Position numbers and translations under genes: made by a program. Of a DNA stretch of 64,000 nt, positions 1-7,816 are shown piece by piece. Within the stretch, counting starts at the first letter, position 1; each line of letters begins with the position of its first letter. The stretch covers positions 62,001 to 126,000 of the forward strand of contig DATLOZ010000009.1 in NCBI GenBank assembly GCA_035535995.1, given 5' to 3'. Below the pieces are notes generated by a model that saw nothing but the letters and a program-made list of their open reading frames with translations, did not search any database and had not been told where the DNA came from. The stretch comes from JANYCO01 sp035535995. GTDB lineage: Bacteria; Bacteroidota; Bacteroidia; Cytophagales; Cytophagaceae.

Positions 1-508
1 TAGGTACTAATTCTTCCTGATCGTTGTATCCATGGTTAGCGTAAGCTACGTAATAATTTTTTTCTGCAAGTCTGGAAGTTCTGATAATCCCTTTGGCGAT
101 TTTAAATTCTTCAGAAGATTTTCCTTTTGTTTTGTCAGTATTATAGTTGGTTCCTACAGCCACTAGATCACCGTTTCCGATTTCAGGCTTGTAAAAGAAT
201 GAAAAATGTTTGCTGATTTTTGGTTGCTCTGTTTTAGCATTTGGATAATCAGCTCCTTTGTATTCAATGGTGCCTACTTTAATGGACTGATCCCCGTATT
301 TATATGTACCATCAACCTGATACACTCTTTTCTTTTTAAGTTTTTTTAACGGCAGGGTGCCAGTTACATCAAACGCAACGCTGTCTCCGTGTACCTCTAA
401 TGGGTTTGGAACGACAGACACTTCAGGAGTATAGGCTTTGTTACATCCATTGAGGACAACAGCTCCTGCTACTAGTAAGGGTAAATAATTTTTTCCTAAA
501 AGATTCAT
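1..508 (-). CDS. outer-membrane lipoprotein, N-terminal part (runs off left edge)
   Basis: The reading frame starts with ATG at 508 and continues past base 1, so only about 169 residues are visible. A short hydrophobic leader ends in the lipobox LNGC (Cys about residue 22), which predicts a lipoprotein exported by Sec and anchored in a membrane. The segment after it, beginning around PEVSVVPNPLEVHGDSV, resembles from memory the N-terminal domain of large Bacteroidota outer-membrane proteins that later carry TPR or OmpA-like parts; those parts would lie outside the window. The leader and lipobox are seen directly; the family assignment is an inference from recalled similarity. The start is followed upstream by an AT-rich gap shared with the divergent PspC gene. 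Confidence 0.6.
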   Translation of the reverse strand, partial: MNLLGKNYLPLLVAGAVVLNGCNKAYTPEVSVVPNPLEVHGDSVAFDVTGTLPLKKLKKKRVYQVDGTYKYGDQSIKVGTIEYKGADYPNAKTEQPKISKHFSFFYKPEIGNGDLVAVGTNYNTDKTKGKSSEEFKIAKGIIRTSRLAEKNYYVAYANHGYNDQEELVP

Positions 509-663
509 AAAATAAGGCAGTTTAAATTTCTATCTACTATGGGCGAAATTATCGTTATAAATCTATTTAAACAATATATTCATGTAATTTTTTAAATAGT
601 TTGTAACAATAATAATAATTAATTCGTAATATTGTGATTATTAAGGTAAAAACAACCATTTTC

Positions 664-882
664 ATGGAAATTCTGAGAAAATACGTAGAGAAATATGCGT
701 TTGGAGTTTGCACTTTTTGGGGGGCGCGTTTGGGCATTGCTACTGCCAGTATTCGCTTATTCTTCATTTATACCTCATTTTTAACCTTTGGATCCCCGAT
801 AATCATTTATCTCGTATTAGCTTTTTTAATGAATTTGCACAAACATTTAAGAAACCAGCGTAGCACAGTCTGGGATATATAA
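664..882 (+). CDS. PspC-domain small membrane protein
   Basis: A 72-residue protein when started at ATG 664; a GTG at 634 would add ten residues with no family support, so I prefer the ATG. The core, with FGVCTFWGARLGIATASIR followed by a hydrophobic segment and SPIIIYLVLAF, matches the PspC domain, a short membrane domain first known from phage-shock regulation. In Bacteroidota many PspC proteins are stand-alone single-domain proteins like this one, and their role is not established. It has one or two membrane segments (about residues 28-60) and a basic C-terminal tail. It is divergent from the edge lipoprotein and convergent with the next gene. Confidence 0.72.
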   Translation: MEILRKYVEKYAFGVCTFWGARLGIATASIRLFFIYTSFLTFGSPIIIYLVLAFLMNLHKHLRNQRSTVWDI

Positions 883-914
883 TAGTGTAAAAATCAGGAG
901 CACGATATGGAGTA

Positions 915-1382
915 TTACCCCATTGCTGGTGGCCATACATTCAAATCTTTCATTTTCTTTTCGGCGGCATCTACAATATTTACCAATTTAATAGTCTTAT
1001 TATCAATTGGTTTCAAGTATATTTTTAACTCTTTAATCTTTGTATCTTTTAAAATAAGGTTATTGATGGCTGCTTCTAATATTGTGTGCAGGAATAATTG
1101 AATATTTTCGATCAGGAAAATTTCCAGTTCATTAAAAGCTTCGGGATTTTGTTCTTTGGAAATGGAAAAAAGCTCAGGGTTATAAATTTTTGCATATTCT
1201 TTCTGAAAGTCGCAGTTTTCAATATAGATATCCAGGTTTTTCAAAAAATACCCTTTTACATCATACTGCTCAAGTTTTGAAGTTTGTCCATCGTCTGCAT
1301 CTGCTTCAAATCCTTCAAACACTTTATCTATATAGTATTCATAAAAACAGCGAAGAAACAATTTTATTCTTTCCGGGGTCAT
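915..1382 (-). CDS. hypothetical protein, 155 aa, alpha-helical
   Basis: I do not recognise this protein. It has 155 residues, starts with ATG at 1382, is rich in Glu, Lys, Ile and Leu, and lacks a signal peptide or membrane segment, so it is probably a soluble cytoplasmic helical protein. The N-terminal half has a Tyr-rich stretch (FYEYYIDKVFEGFEAD) and a DADDG acidic patch. Its stop lies 32 bases from the convergent PspC gene. A heptad-repeat hairpin (1396-1489) sits directly upstream of the start, so any promoter must lie within or beyond that element. It is called coding because of its length, normal codon usage and clean ATG. Confidence 0.6.
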   Translation of the reverse strand: MTPERIKLFLRCFYEYYIDKVFEGFEADADDGQTSKLEQYDVKGYFLKNLDIYIENCDFQKEYAKIYNPELFSISKEQNPEAFNELEIFLIENIQLFLHTILEAAINNLILKDTKIKELKIYLKPIDNKTIKLVNIVDAAEKKMKDLNVWPPAMG

Positions 1383-1395
1383 AGTAATAATTCTA

Positions 1396-1489
1396 AATGT
1401 TGAATTATGAGTTATGAATTAAAAAAATTTATTTCTATAGCACTCATAATCAGTTCGCAATATTAACTCATAATTCATAATTCAACATT
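1396..1489. repeat. intergenic inverted repeat of 7-base units (TTATGAA type)
   Basis: Arms at 1396-1420 and 1465-1489 are complementary over 25 bases with two mismatches. Each arm is made of variants of TTATGAA (rotations include TCATAAT and TCAACAT). The spacer is 44 bases. It lies between the start of the 155-aa gene and the promoter of the 165-aa gene. Confidence 0.8.
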
Positions 1490-1540
1490 CATAACTTCTC
1501 ATAGTTGATATCTTGTTTACAATTATTAATGATAAATTTA

Positions 1541-1571
1541 TTGGCAAATACTAAATATATTAGTATTTTTG
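1541..1571 (+). promoter_or_regulatory. Bacteroidota-type promoter for the 165-aa gene
   Basis: TATTTTTG at 1564-1571 fits the TAnnTTTG -7 consensus of the Bacteroidota primary sigma factor. TTGG at 1541-1544 lies at the right distance (20 bases between TTG and TA) for the -33 element. The ATG follows at 1591, leaving a leader of about 13 bases or so. Confidence 0.5.
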
Positions 1572-1590
1572 TATCACTATAAAACACCTT

Positions 1591-2088
1591 ATGAGAAAAA
1601 CAGTTTATCCTACCGAAACCGATATTAATTACCGGAACCTGACGAAAACGGGACTTCGGAAAGTGACTCAAACTTCCGATTTTAAAATATGTATTCCCGA
1701 TTATACCCAGACTCCTGACATTTACCTGGAAAATATAAGTGGCTACGCGCGCAAAGATGCTTACCGGGTAGGTAGCAAAGTCCTGTTCAGAGAACTGGAC
1801 GAGTTCTTGGGCTATATCGGGGCCAACGAACCAACTACTTATTATTTTATTCCGATTGTAGAGAAATTCTTCCAAAGCAAGAAAAATGAAATTCTGATCG
1901 TAGATCGCTTCATGGCTATTCAAGACAAAGATTATGTTGTCTATTCCGAAGAAGGGGTCATGCGTACTACTATGATCCGGATGGAAGCTGGCATTATTGT
2001 CTTACAAGATTCCAAGCATCGGTATTCCCCCGAACAGTTCCAGAAAGAGATCCTCTGGGGCGTCGTGGCTGGTGTCATTTTAATCTAA
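1591..2088 (+). CDS. hypothetical protein, 165 aa
   Basis: A 165-residue soluble-looking protein that I cannot place in a family. It begins at ATG 1591 behind a credible promoter. It contains a central YIGANEPTTYYFIPIVEKFF segment and ends with a hydrophobic stretch (residues about 150-165) too short for a confident membrane anchor. There is no signal peptide, no cysteine cluster and no recognised catalytic motif. It is convergent with hemA across a 287-base gap that contains two inverted repeats, so it is probably transcribed alone. It is called a real gene from its length, promoter and codon use; function unknown. Confidence 0.6.
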   Translation: MRKTVYPTETDINYRNLTKTGLRKVTQTSDFKICIPDYTQTPDIYLENISGYARKDAYRVGSKVLFRELDEFLGYIGANEPTTYYFIPIVEKFFQSKKNEILIVDRFMAIQDKDYVVYSEEGVMRTTMIRMEAGIIVLQDSKHRYSPEQFQKEILWGVVAGVILI

Positions 2089-2117
2089 TTAAACCCGGAC
2101 CTCTCCTCTCAGCTAAA

Positions 2118-2218
2118 ACAAAAACCCTTTTGAGAAGCTTATTTTTTGGAAAAGCAAAAACATGCCTTACTTCCCTAACACCTAAGTTGCTTCTCTAAAC
2201 TTCTCAAAAGGTTTTTGT
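2118..2218. terminator. long inverted repeat between convergent genes
   Basis: ACAAAAACCCTTTTGAGAAG at 2118-2137 is complementary to CTTCTCAAAAGGTTTTTGT at 2200-2218 with a single bulged C. The 62-base loop is long for a classical terminator. Its place between the 3' ends of the 165-aa gene and hemA suggests a bidirectional transcription end. Confidence 0.45.
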
Positions 2219-2253
2219 TAATTTTCCCGAAAGGTTAATTATTGAATTTTGAA

Positions 2254-2320
2254 TATGAACGTTGAGTTATGAATTATGAATGAAATAGATTGACTCATAA
2301 TTCATAACTCAACATTCATA
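2254..2320. repeat. intergenic inverted repeat of 7-base units (TTATGAA type)
   Basis: Arms 2254-2279 and 2295-2320 match over 26 bases with one mismatch and a 15-base loop. The units are TTATGAA-like and include the GTTGAG variant. It sits downstream of the hemA stop. Confidence 0.8.
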
Positions 2321-2375
2321 ACTTTTTTGGAATTTGGGATTTTAACAATTCGAGGCCAGAACAAATGATGGCCAT

Positions 2376-3650
2376 TTATTCTTTTATTTCTGCCGATTGT
2401 TTTTCAAGATCAAACAGATCATTCAGCACATCGATCAAAGTCTCTGCTTCTCCGCGTTTGCAGGCTGCTTTCAGCTGCAGTACCGGAAGCTTCATGATCT
2501 TTTGCATGATATTTCTAGTGATCTGCTCTACCTTTTTAGATTCTTCCTCGTTCATCTGTTTCAGATAACGATTCAGTTCTTCCTGGCGAATTTGCTCCAG
2601 GGCATTTTTTAATTTATTGATCGTTGGAGAAACAATCATTTCTTTACTCCAATCATTGAACTCAACGATCGATGACGCGATCAATGCTTTTACCATTGGG
2701 ATGGATTCCAATCTTCTTTCCAAGGCCTCGGAAGCCTTGCTGCGAATATTATCGATATGATAAACTAATACACCTGGCACTTCCTCTACTTTTGCTTCTA
2801 CGCTTCTTGGTACAGAAATATCGATGAAGAATTTATAGGAAAGAATATTCAATGCTTTTACTTTTTCATAGGTAATGAAAGGCTCTTCACGTGAGATCGA
2901 ACAGATCACCACATCATAAGTGGCAATCGCTTCCCATACGTTTTCAAAAGGGATCACTTTAACATTACACTCCTTTGCCAACTCTTCTGCTCTGGCATGT
3001 GTACGATTAGTGATCGTAATATCTTTGATATTGGAATTAGCAAGATTGCGGCAAACATCGGCGCCCATCTCTCCCAGACCTATTACCAATGCTTTTGGCG
3101 TATGCATTTCAGCAGTCAGATGTTCTGCCAACTCTACTGTAGCATACGAAACCGAAGCAGCGCCATCACGGAATGGAGTTTCCTGTACTACCTTTTTATT
3201 GGTAAAGAAAATGGTATGTAAAAGTCTATGTAAAAACGGCCCGGCAAGATTAAGATCGGCTGACCATTGATATGCATGTTTCACCTGGTTGATGATCTGA
3301 ATATCGCCCACAACCTGGGATTCCAAACCGATCGATACGTTGTACAAATGCTGTACAGCTTCCTGATGATCGTTGATGTTGATGAAATAAGAGGAATATT
3401 GTTCGAAATCAAAAATGCCTTTTTGAAGGCTTAGCAATTTGATTATTTCTGCGCTGTAGTCGTTTTCGGAAGAATAATAAACTTCTGTGCGGTTGCAGGT
3501 AGAAAGTACCAGCATTTCAGTAGCATCGGCTATTTCGCGAATCTGCATCATCAGCTGCTTGGCCGATGTTTCGTTCAAGGTCATTTGTTCCCGTACTTTT
3601 ACAGGAGCTGTTTTATGCGAAATGCTTACTGCTTTGAAATTTCCAATCAT
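2376..3650 (-). CDS. hemA: glutamyl-tRNA reductase
   Basis: A cytoplasmic enzyme that reduces glutamyl-tRNA with NADPH to glutamate-1-semialdehyde, the first committed step of C5-pathway haem synthesis. The 424 residues fit the family. The catalytic cysteine lies in STCNRTE (Cys52) and the substrate-binding motif GLESQVVGD follows at about residues 108-116. A Rossmann segment with VIGLGEMG lies near residue 190, and the C-terminal helical dimerisation domain is complete. The start at ATG 3650 gives the usual short N-terminus before KAVSISHKTAPV. It stands alone, with no other haem genes nearby, and has a candidate promoter at 3678-3685. Confidence 0.96.
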   Translation of the reverse strand: MIGNFKAVSISHKTAPVKVREQMTLNETSAKQLMMQIREIADATEMLVLSTCNRTEVYYSSENDYSAEIIKLLSLQKGIFDFEQYSSYFININDHQEAVQHLYNVSIGLESQVVGDIQIINQVKHAYQWSADLNLAGPFLHRLLHTIFFTNKKVVQETPFRDGAASVSYATVELAEHLTAEMHTPKALVIGLGEMGADVCRNLANSNIKDITITNRTHARAEELAKECNVKVIPFENVWEAIATYDVVICSISREEPFITYEKVKALNILSYKFFIDISVPRSVEAKVEEVPGVLVYHIDNIRSKASEALERRLESIPMVKALIASSIVEFNDWSKEMIVSPTINKLKNALEQIRQEELNRYLKQMNEEESKKVEQITRNIMQKIMKLPVLQLKAACKRGEAETLIDVLNDLFDLEKQSAEIKE

Positions 3651-3995
3651 TCTTGTACTACTATCCGATTTCGTCTACAAAAGTAAACTATATGCCAGTA
3701 AAAAAGGATGAAAAAAATCATGTTTTCGTAATTTAGAATCAGTTTAAACAACTTTTTATCCTTATTAACTTACTGGCAATTAATAACATAATAAACCATT
3801 CAAAACGTTCCGCAAAAAACCACGAAAATTTCTATGCAAAACGTCCAAAATATTACGGGTTATAAGAATTTTTCCGAAAGGGAAGAGCTCATTAAACCCT
3901 TATATTTAGCGGCACAAGGTAGTTTTTCAAAACTGAATAACCTCTGAACTTGATCAAAATTCAAGAGCGCGTTTCATAATCAAACCAAAAGCTAA
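3651..3995. other. divergent intergenic region, hemA / sensor kinase
   Basis: This 345-base gap separates the divergent hemA and kinase starts. Apart from the hemA -7 element (3678-3685) I see no repeat hairpin, which is unusual for a gap of this size here. A 37-codon open frame (3834-3947) is present but not convincing. The kinase-side promoter is not obvious. Confidence 0.5.
3678..3685 (-). promoter_or_regulatory. candidate -7 element of the hemA promoter
   Basis: Read on the minus strand this is TACTTTTG, a match to TAnnTTTG. It lies 28 bases upstream of the hemA ATG. The expected -33 position holds a T-run rather than a clear TTTG, so the call rests mainly on the -7 match. Confidence 0.4.
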
Positions 3996-5186
3996 GTGTT
4001 CGATATTTATAATAATAAATCAAAATTCAAGATCGCCATTCTTGTGATCTCTTTGTTGGTGGGAATAGGTTCTATTTATTACACCCAAACACTGGTAAAC
4101 AAACTAGCCCAACGTGAGCAGAAACTGATCGACCTTTACGCTAAAGGACTTCAATACGCGGTGGATCCGAAAACCAACAGCGATCTTACTTTTCTTTTCC
4201 AGGAAATTCTTGATTCCAATAGCACGATCCCTGTGATCCTGACCGATGAAAAAGGCACACCTCAAAGTTATCTCAACATAGATATTCCCAAAACAGCGAC
4301 TGAAAAAGAAAAAGAAAAATTACTCTTAAAGGAGATCGAGGAAATGAAATCCATTTACCCTCCGATCGTCATTGACTATAGCGAACTGGGATTTAAAAAT
4401 TATATCTATTACAAAAATTCTCATTTTCTCACGCAACTCATGTACTATCCGTACATCCAGCTTTCCATCATAGCCGCGCTGGCAATCATTGCTTACGTGG
4501 CCTTCAGCTATTCGCGCAATGCTGAGCAGAACCGTGTATGGGTAGGACTTGCCAAGGAAACCGCTCACCAACTGGGAACCCCACTCTCTTCACTCATCGC
4601 GTGGGTAGAGCTTTTGAAATCAATGCCTGAAAATCATGACACAGCGATCGAACTTCAGAAAGATGTGCAACGACTGGAAATGATCACGGCACGCTTTTCC
4701 AACATCGGCTCTTCGCCGGCACCAACAGAAGAAAATATTTACAACGCCGTAAAAGATGTGATCGATTATCTCGACTCCCGTACTTCTGACAAAGTAAGTT
4801 TTGAGATCGTGCAGCAAGTGCCCGCCGACACTACGATCCGTATCAATAAACCTTTGTTTGATTGGGTATTGGAAAATATTTGCAAAAATGGCATCGACGC
4901 TATGGATGGTGTAGGCAAAATCACTATTCGCATCAGTGAAGTAAATAAAAAAATTGCGATCGATATTTCAGATACAGGGAAAGGAATCCCTCGTTCAAAA
5001 TTCAAAGACGTTTTCAAACCTGGCTACACCACTAAGAAACGCGGCTGGGGACTAGGATTGACGTTGGTAAAGCGGATTGTAGAAAATTATCATCATGGAA
5101 AAATCTTTGTACTCGAATCGGAAGCTGGAAAAGGTACTACATTTAGAGTGCTTATGGAAAAAGGCGAGGAGAACAAGGAAAAATAA
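3996..5186 (+). CDS. membrane sensor histidine kinase
   Basis: A 396-residue two-component sensor kinase. It has a membrane segment at about 11-31, an extracytoplasmic sensor region of roughly 120 residues, a second membrane segment at about 152-172, and then the kinase core. The phosphorylation motif is AKETAHQLGTPLSSL with the acceptor His191. The ATP-binding domain shows the N box (NICKNGIDAM), G1 (DTGKGIP) and G2 (GWGLGLTLVKRI). The start is GTG at 3996; no better ATG lies before the first membrane segment. No response regulator is adjacent, so its partner is unknown. It is convergent with the DUF4421 gene, with 15 bases between the stops. Confidence 0.9.
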   Translation: MFDIYNNKSKFKIAILVISLLVGIGSIYYTQTLVNKLAQREQKLIDLYAKGLQYAVDPKTNSDLTFLFQEILDSNSTIPVILTDEKGTPQSYLNIDIPKTATEKEKEKLLLKEIEEMKSIYPPIVIDYSELGFKNYIYYKNSHFLTQLMYYPYIQLSIIAALAIIAYVAFSYSRNAEQNRVWVGLAKETAHQLGTPLSSLIAWVELLKSMPENHDTAIELQKDVQRLEMITARFSNIGSSPAPTEENIYNAVKDVIDYLDSRTSDKVSFEIVQQVPADTTIRINKPLFDWVLENICKNGIDAMDGVGKITIRISEVNKKIAIDISDTGKGIPRSKFKDVFKPGYTTKKRGWGLGLTLVKRIVENYHHGKIFVLESEAGKGTTFRVLMEKGEENKEK

Positions 5187-5201
5187 ACCGCTTACCTCGC
5201 T

Positions 5202-6326
5202 CTATGATCCAGGTGGCATAGTTTCCTTGTAGACTTTTTTAACCAGCCTTGGAGGATGAAAACGATAACCTACATCAAATCCAATATAGCTATAGACGGT
5301 GGTGACAGAAAAATATTGGAGCTTTCCTTGTTTCGTTTCGGCCTGGTACCGGATGCCTGCATAAAGCCATTTGGATTGATAGCCAATACTCGCGTTGCCA
5401 TCTAATACAAACTGAAGACTGGTTTCATTCCTGACCAGCTTTTTATCGGTAAACATTCGTATAAAATATAAATTATACGGAGCGAATACAGAAAGGGAAA
5501 GATAAAATTGCCGCAGCAAGACCAGGTTCCCGCCCAGTCCTGGTGCCAGTTTCACTGCATAGCTGTTGATCCTGTTGATATGATCAAAATGTTCAAAATA
5601 GCTTTGTTGTCTTGCACTTAGTAAATTAGTATCGCTAAAAATCTGATTGTTGTAGATTCCTGCTTTTACCATCAATCCCATCCTGCTTTTTACTTGCCGT
5701 ACTGTAAAATCAATAGGCGCAACGTACGAATAGCGTTTCCAACTAAAATTATAAATTCCTTCAAACTGATATTCTTTCATGGTGATATCGTCGCGCACCA
5801 AATATTTTTTTGTACTGTCTAAGTTGTTGGCAGTATTGATATCTGTTAGCCCAGCTATTTTGATAAATTTAAATTGCAACGAATATCGAGGGTCGTTGTA
5901 CTTAATCGTTGCGGTACGGTACTTGGTATGTCCGTATCCTTCCATATTACCTGGCCTGCCTTTCAGTGCTACCGCAAATCCTGCGGTTACAAAACGGTAG
6001 CTGGCAGAAAATCCGAGGATCGTATTCACGTTTGTACGAAATTGTGAAGAAGCTTTTTTCCCTTGGGAAAGCGAACTTGTCGGATCAATGTCTATATATA
6101 CTTTTGGAAAAAGTAAGTGCGTTGAAACCGAAAGATACTTGGGATATATTTTCAGATAGTTGGAATCGACTGGTATCTTTTTGAACCTTAGATGAGGAAA
6201 AAATTTCTCATAAAATTTTTGAGGATGAAGAAATACATTTTCTTTTTTTTCCTGCGCCCGCAAGCCAGAAGGCATTATAAGGCCGAAGAATAGTAGTATA
6301 TAAAAAATAGCGTAACGCTTTTGCAT
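5202..6326 (-). CDS. DUF4421 outer-membrane beta-barrel protein
   Basis: A 374-residue exported protein with a signal peptide ending near GLRAQ (residue 25). The rest consists of alternating-polarity strands typical of an outer-membrane barrel. The pattern, including IDIDPTSSLSQG and GFDVGYRFHPPR near the end, fits the Bacteroidota DUF4421 family, whose function is not known. It starts at ATG 6326, 53 bases after the KdsC-like gene, and may be the last gene of a DUF2520-KdsC-DUF4421 transcript. The family assignment comes from recalled similarity; export and barrel nature are read from the sequence. Confidence 0.7.
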   Translation of the reverse strand: MQKRYAIFYILLFFGLIMPSGLRAQEKKENVFLHPQKFYEKFFPHLRFKKIPVDSNYLKIYPKYLSVSTHLLFPKVYIDIDPTSSLSQGKKASSQFRTNVNTILGFSASYRFVTAGFAVALKGRPGNMEGYGHTKYRTATIKYNDPRYSLQFKFIKIAGLTDINTANNLDSTKKYLVRDDITMKEYQFEGIYNFSWKRYSYVAPIDFTVRQVKSRMGLMVKAGIYNNQIFSDTNLLSARQQSYFEHFDHINRINSYAVKLAPGLGGNLVLLRQFYLSLSVFAPYNLYFIRMFTDKKLVRNETSLQFVLDGNASIGYQSKWLYAGIRYQAETKQGKLQYFSVTTVYSYIGFDVGYRFHPPRLVKKVYKETMPPGS

Positions 6327-6379
6327 TTCTTGGAATAAAAATAAAAAATAATATCATTCTATCTTGCCGGGAGCAATGA

Positions 6380-6880
6380 TTACCATTGCTCTTTCAACCA
6401 TTTTCCTTGTGCTTTCATTACTTTTTCGATCACATCGCGCACAGCGCCGCGACCGCCATTGAAGGGGGAAACATAAGTACAGATCTCTTTAATGTCGTTT
6501 GCTGCATCATTCGGACAAGTGGGAAGCCCTACAAGTTTTAGCATTTTATAATCAGGAATATCATCACCCATATAAAGGATCTGATCTTCGTTGATATGGT
6601 TATTACTTTTATATTGATTAAAAAGTTCCAGTTTGTCTTTTACTCCAAGGAAAATATCTTTCACTCCTAAAAAAGTAAGACGGTTGTGCACACCTTTTTC
6701 AAAGCCTCCTGAAATCACCATCACATGATACCCACTCTGGATGGCCTTTTCGATCGCATAGCCATCTTTGATGTAGAACGTACGAGCATGCTCGCCATCT
6801 GCAAAAGATTGTACTGATCCATCGGTCATCACACCGTCTACGTCGAAAATAAAAGTGGAGATCTTACTGAAGTTTGCCAT
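6380..6880 (-). CDS. kdsC: KdsC-like HAD phosphatase (3-deoxy-manno-octulosonate 8-phosphate phosphatase)
   Basis: A 166-residue HAD-family phosphatase of the compact, cap-less KdsC type, which removes phosphate from KDO-8-phosphate during lipopolysaccharide core synthesis in the cytoplasm. The nucleophile motif is DVDGVMTDG (Asp13, Asp15). The Mg-binding motif is GDDIPDY, and the C-terminal GGRGAVRDVIE matches the loop that closes the active site of the neighbouring subunit in the tetramer. No other KDO gene is nearby, so the exact substrate is inferred from family. It starts at ATG 6880, between the DUF2520 gene and the DUF4421 gene on the same strand. Confidence 0.88.
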   Translation of the reverse strand: MANFSKISTFIFDVDGVMTDGSVQSFADGEHARTFYIKDGYAIEKAIQSGYHVMVISGGFEKGVHNRLTFLGVKDIFLGVKDKLELFNQYKSNNHINEDQILYMGDDIPDYKMLKLVGLPTCPNDAANDIKEICTYVSPFNGGRGAVRDVIEKVMKAQGKWLKEQW

Positions 6881-6890
6881 CCTATTGAAA

Positions 6891-6961
6891 TTATGAGTTA
6901 TGAATTATGAGTTATGAATTTACCTACAAATATATCACTAATTACAATTTTAAATTCATAA
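6891..6961. repeat. intergenic inverted repeat of 7-base units (TTATGAA type)
   Basis: Four units TTATGAG/TTATGAA run from 6891 to 6920, and a complementary AATTCATAA-type arm lies at 6943-6961 next to the stop of the DUF2520 gene. The arms are imperfect. Confidence 0.65.
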
Positions 6962-6962
6962 C

Positions 6963-7733
6963 CTATAACTGTTTTCTTATATTCTCAGATAGCAGTCGAT
7001 ATAAATTTTGCAAATCCGGTTTGTCTGTCAGGTATTGAAGATGTTGCTGTATAATTTTTTCGTCCCCACGAATCGCTGGTCCGGTCTGAGCTTGATCGGG
7101 GCCCAGGAGAAATGCTTTCTCTACTGTTTCTTTTACCAGTGGTTTTAGCAATTCAAAGTCGAGTTGCTCTTTTTCTAAAATTTGTTTGGAGATCGAAAAC
7201 AAATGATTGGTAAAATTGCAGGCAAACACCGCGGCAATATGAATAACCTTTCTTTGCGCAGAACTCATTGACTGCACTTTCCTGCTTAAGGTAAATGCTA
7301 ATTGAAAAAGCTGTTTGTATACCTCTTTACCAGAAGCTTCGATCCCAAAATAGACTTCGGAAAGATCTACCTGTTTTGTTTTGGTAAAAGTTTGTAAAGG
7401 ATAAAATACTCCATGCTTTGGAAACCTTTCCAATACTGTCATCGGCATAGATCCTGAGGTATGTGCTACAATACTATTGGCCGGTAGGTTTAGCTGATCT
7501 GCTACTGATTGCAGGGCTTGATCGTTGACAGCAATCAGAAAGAAAGAAGATTTACTTTGAGTGAAATCTGGTTTATCAGTAGCAATACATCCGGGAAGTA
7601 AATTCGCGAGGGCTTCTGCATTTTTCAGCGTACGGCTATATACTGCTTCCACACGATGGCCTGCTTTCTGCAAAGCTTGTCCCAACTGCCAGGCCACATT
7701 TCCCGAACCGATTAATGTTATAGTCTGTTGCAT
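6963..7733 (-). CDS. Rossmann-fold DUF2520 protein
   Basis: A 256-residue protein with an N-terminal dinucleotide-binding fold (ITLIGSGNVAWQLGQAL, residues about 5-21). The second half is helical, with HIAAVFACNFTNHLF, typical of the Rossmann-like/DUF2520 proteins related to pyrroline-5-carboxylate reductase and ketopantoate reductase. The substrate of this family is not firmly established. Bacteroidota usually place it next to a KdsC-like phosphatase, as here (82 bases apart), so a shared transcript is likely. It starts at ATG 7733 and is separated from ccmF by a short repeat-bearing gap. Confidence 0.8.
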   Translation of the reverse strand: MQQTITLIGSGNVAWQLGQALQKAGHRVEAVYSRTLKNAEALANLLPGCIATDKPDFTQSKSSFFLIAVNDQALQSVADQLNLPANSIVAHTSGSMPMTVLERFPKHGVFYPLQTFTKTKQVDLSEVYFGIEASGKEVYKQLFQLAFTLSRKVQSMSSAQRKVIHIAAVFACNFTNHLFSISKQILEKEQLDFELLKPLVKETVEKAFLLGPDQAQTGPAIRGDEKIIQQHLQYLTDKPDLQNLYRLLSENIRKQL

Positions 7734-7740
7734 TAGCCAA

Positions 7741-7815
7741 ATTTTAAATTTTAAAGTTATGAAGGATGAATTATGACTTTGATAATTTAAAATTTAGAAT
7801 TCAAAATTGAAAATT
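7741..7815. repeat. intergenic AT-rich heptad repeat (AAATTTT/GAATTTT type)
   Basis: Units AAATTTT, AAAGTTATGAA and their complements form an imperfect inverted repeat that fills the gap between the DUF2520 gene and ccmF. Confidence 0.55.
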
Positions 7816-7816
7816 C

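Noticed and set aside
1396..1489. Heptad repeats considered as a CRISPR or tandem-repeat array
   Set aside because: There are no unique spacers of constant size; units are contiguous 7-mers with inverted arms, and no cas genes are in the window.
3834..3947. 37-codon open frame with a Glu/Lys-rich sequence between hemA and the sensor kinase
   Set aside because: No promoter match, no ribosome-site support, no recognised family, and length within chance for this base composition.
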